Assembly (NCBI RefSeq): GCF_045066735.1
Contig: NZ_JBISHH010000026.1
Span: forward strand, 1-64,000
Length of the DNA stretch: 64,000 nucleotides
Source: Algibacter sp045066735
GTDB lineage: Bacteria > Bacteroidota > Bacteroidia > Flavobacteriales > Flavobacteriaceae
Direction of reading: 5' to 3'
Shown here: piece after piece, positions 62,654 through 64,000 of the stretch
How positions within the stretch are numbered: the stretch's first letter is position 1
Layout: every line of letters begins with the position of its first letter
The notes under the pieces: model-generated
The model's input: the letters and a program-made list of their open reading frames with translations, nothing else
Told to the model about the DNA's origin: nothing
The model's database searches: none
Program-made: the position numbers and the translations under genes

Positions 62654-64000
62654 ATGAAAAATCTAACTATTTTAAAATTTTTAACTGTTTTCTTTTTAGT
62701 AGGCATAGTGTCCTGTAAATCGAAAGAAAACAAAGAAGTTGCTATCGTTAAAAAAGAATTGCCAGCAAAACGTCCGAACATTATTTTTATGATGTCCGAT
62801 GATCATGCCTATCAAGCTATTAGTGCATACAGCGATCGTTTAATTCAAACTCCAAACATAGATCGTATTGCAAACGAAGGTATTAAATTTACTAATGCCT
62901 GTGTATCTAATTCCATTTGTGCACCGTCTAGAGCAACTATTTTAACTGGTAAGCACACGCATATTCATGGAAAAGTGGATAACGTATTTCCGTTTGATGA
63001 GTCTCAAGTAACGTTTCCACAGATTATGCAACAAGCTGGCTATAAAACAGCCATGTTTGGGAAATTACACTTCGGAAACAACCCAAAAGGCGTTGATGAA
63101 TTTAAGATTTTACCAGGTCAAGGCCGCTATTACAATCCTATTTTTAACACCAATGATGGTCAAATTACGGTTGAAGGTTATGTCACCGATATTATTATGG
63201 ATATGACTTTAGAATGGCTAGAGGAGAATAAAGATAGTGAACAACCATTTTTGATGTTTTCTATGCAAAAAGCACCACATAGAGAGTGGTTGCCTGCACC
63301 TCGTCATTTTAAAGAATATACCAAGAAAACTTTTGTAGAGCCAGAAACCTTATTTGATGATTATGAAGGACGTGGAACGGCAGCAAAAACGGCAGAGATG
63401 AATTTATTAACCCATATGAACTGGGCTGGAGATTCTAAAATGTACCCAGAAATAATGAAAGAGTTGGGTATTAAAGATATGTCTGGATGGGATTTGGAAG
63501 CTTTTGAGCGGGAAGTTGGAGCTATGAATGCTGAGCAGAGAGCTGTTTGGGATTCTGTTTACAGACCAATGATGGAAGACTTTAAAAAGCAATATCCAAA
63601 AATGAACGATACTGAATTAATGAAATGGCGCTACCAAAGATACATGCAAGATTATTTAGGATGTATTGCGGCTGTTGATGAAAATGTGGGACGTTTGTTA
63701 GATTATTTAGAGGATACTGGTTTAGATGAAAATACCATTATTATTTACACCTCAGATCAAGGGTTTTACTTAGGAGAACACGGTTGGTTCGATAAACGTT
63801 TTGTTTACGATGAATCTTTTAAAACACCATTATTAATTAAATGGCCAAACGTAATTACACCGGGAACGACTAATACCGAAATGGTTCAGAATTTAGATTT
63901 TGCTCAAACTATTTTAGAAGCAGCGCACATTGTTCCGCCTTCTGATATGCAAGGTGAAAGTTTAATTCCTTTGTTATTAGGAAACGATGAAGAATGGACT
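62654..64000 (+). CDS. Formylglycine-dependent S1 sulfatase (lipoprotein, 3' end outside window)
   Basis: 449 codons are present without a stop, running off the right edge. The start is the ATG at 62654, after an A/T-rich leader and 26 bp from GH30. A lipobox (IVSC21) is followed by 'RPNIIFMMSDDHAYQA' with metal ligands D49-D50, the C89-A-P-S-R93 formylglycine signature, 'GKLHFGNN' and 'YTSDQGFYLGEHGWFDKR' with the distal Asp-Gln. The layout (long helical insertion around 250-330, 'GEHGWFDKR') belongs to a different S1 subgroup from the sulfatase at 54931, resembling N-acetylglucosamine-6-sulfatase or idursulfase-like members. It probably removes a second kind of sulfate ester. Confidence 0.93.
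   Translation, partial: MKNLTILKFLTVFFLVGIVSCKSKENKEVAIVKKELPAKRPNIIFMMSDDHAYQAISAYSDRLIQTPNIDRIANEGIKFTNACVSNSICAPSRATILTGKHTHIHGKVDNVFPFDESQVTFPQIMQQAGYKTAMFGKLHFGNNPKGVDEFKILPGQGRYYNPIFNTNDGQITVEGYVTDIIMDMTLEWLEENKDSEQPFLMFSMQKAPHREWLPAPRHFKEYTKKTFVEPETLFDDYEGRGTAAKTAEMNLLTHMNWAGDSKMYPEIMKELGIKDMSGWDLEAFEREVGAMNAEQRAVWDSVYRPMMEDFKKQYPKMNDTELMKWRYQRYMQDYLGCIAAVDENVGRLLDYLEDTGLDENTIIIYTSDQGFYLGEHGWFDKRFVYDESFKTPLLIKWPNVITPGTTNTEMVQNLDFAQTILEAAHIVPPSDMQGESLIPLLLGNDEEWT

Noticed and set aside
41098..64000. Assignment of the locus as an ulvan or alginate PUL
   Set aside because: No PL24, PL25, PL28, GH78, GH105, PL6, PL7 or PL17 was recognised in the window. The lyase family is undecided, so naming the substrate would be a guess.

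Overview
The window looks like chromosome of a marine member of the Flavobacteriaceae (Bacteroidota). It is AT-rich and carries type IX secretion sorting domains and a T9SS plug-family protein. It also has a Na+-NQR operon, a SusC/SusD pair with sulfatases, and several upstream elements of the flavobacterial TAnnTTTG type. No rRNA, tRNA, insertion sequence, CRISPR array or prophage was recognised. Both ends cut through genes: a repeat-rich T9SS adhesin on the left and a sulfatase on the right. All family names come from reading motifs; no database search was run.

Positions 1 to about 22,200 hold mostly housekeeping and envelope genes. In order: the 3' part of the adhesin, with a near-identical 573-bp internal repeat; a DEAD-box RNA helicase behind a structured leader; an orphan RES-domain protein; an M48 peptidase; a small T9SS cargo protein; a SpoU-type RNA methyltransferase; a lipoprotein; and two adjacent amidohydrolase-like exported proteins. 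Then come a DUF3810-like protein, pepD, rsmG, a fatty acid desaturase, an aminotransferase, a small membrane protein, apaG and a T9SS plug-like protein. Convergent pairs are separated by strong bidirectional hairpin terminators.

Positions 22,300 to 40,600 are organised around respiration. nqrABCDEF encodes the sodium-pumping NADH:quinone oxidoreductase. About 5.7 kb further on, apbE encodes the flavin transferase that attaches FMN to NqrB and NqrC. Between them lie two histidine kinase plus single-domain receiver pairs and two small genes of unknown role. Then follow a minus-strand set (map, DUF3050-like, methyltransferase, DUF423), a small HAD-like hydrolase with gpmI, and a secreted ankyrin protein.

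From 41,000 to the right edge lies a polysaccharide utilisation locus (PUL) in two divergent arms. The minus arm is susC-susD. The plus arm encodes a GH88 unsaturated uronyl hydrolase, a nucleoside-hydrolase-like protein, two alpha/beta hydrolases or esterases, a GH29 fucosidase-like enzyme, a GH43/GH117-like propeller, a sugar:H+ symporter, two S1 sulfatases, a heparinase II/III-fold lyase, a GH97 and a GH30. The inferred pathway is import through SusCD and lyase cleavage at uronic acids. GH88 then removes the unsaturated ends, sulfatases and esterases strip decorations, exo-glycosidases trim the rest, and the MFS carrier takes up the sugars. The target is most likely a sulfated, uronic-acid-containing, possibly fucosylated algal polysaccharide, but the sequence alone does not identify it. 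No PUL regulator is visible in the window.

Points most worth a second look are the PUL itself with its non-canonical GH97 and proteins of unclear role, the orphan RES protein, the signalling genes inside the nqr-apbE block, and the two amidohydrolase domains that have lost their metal ligands.
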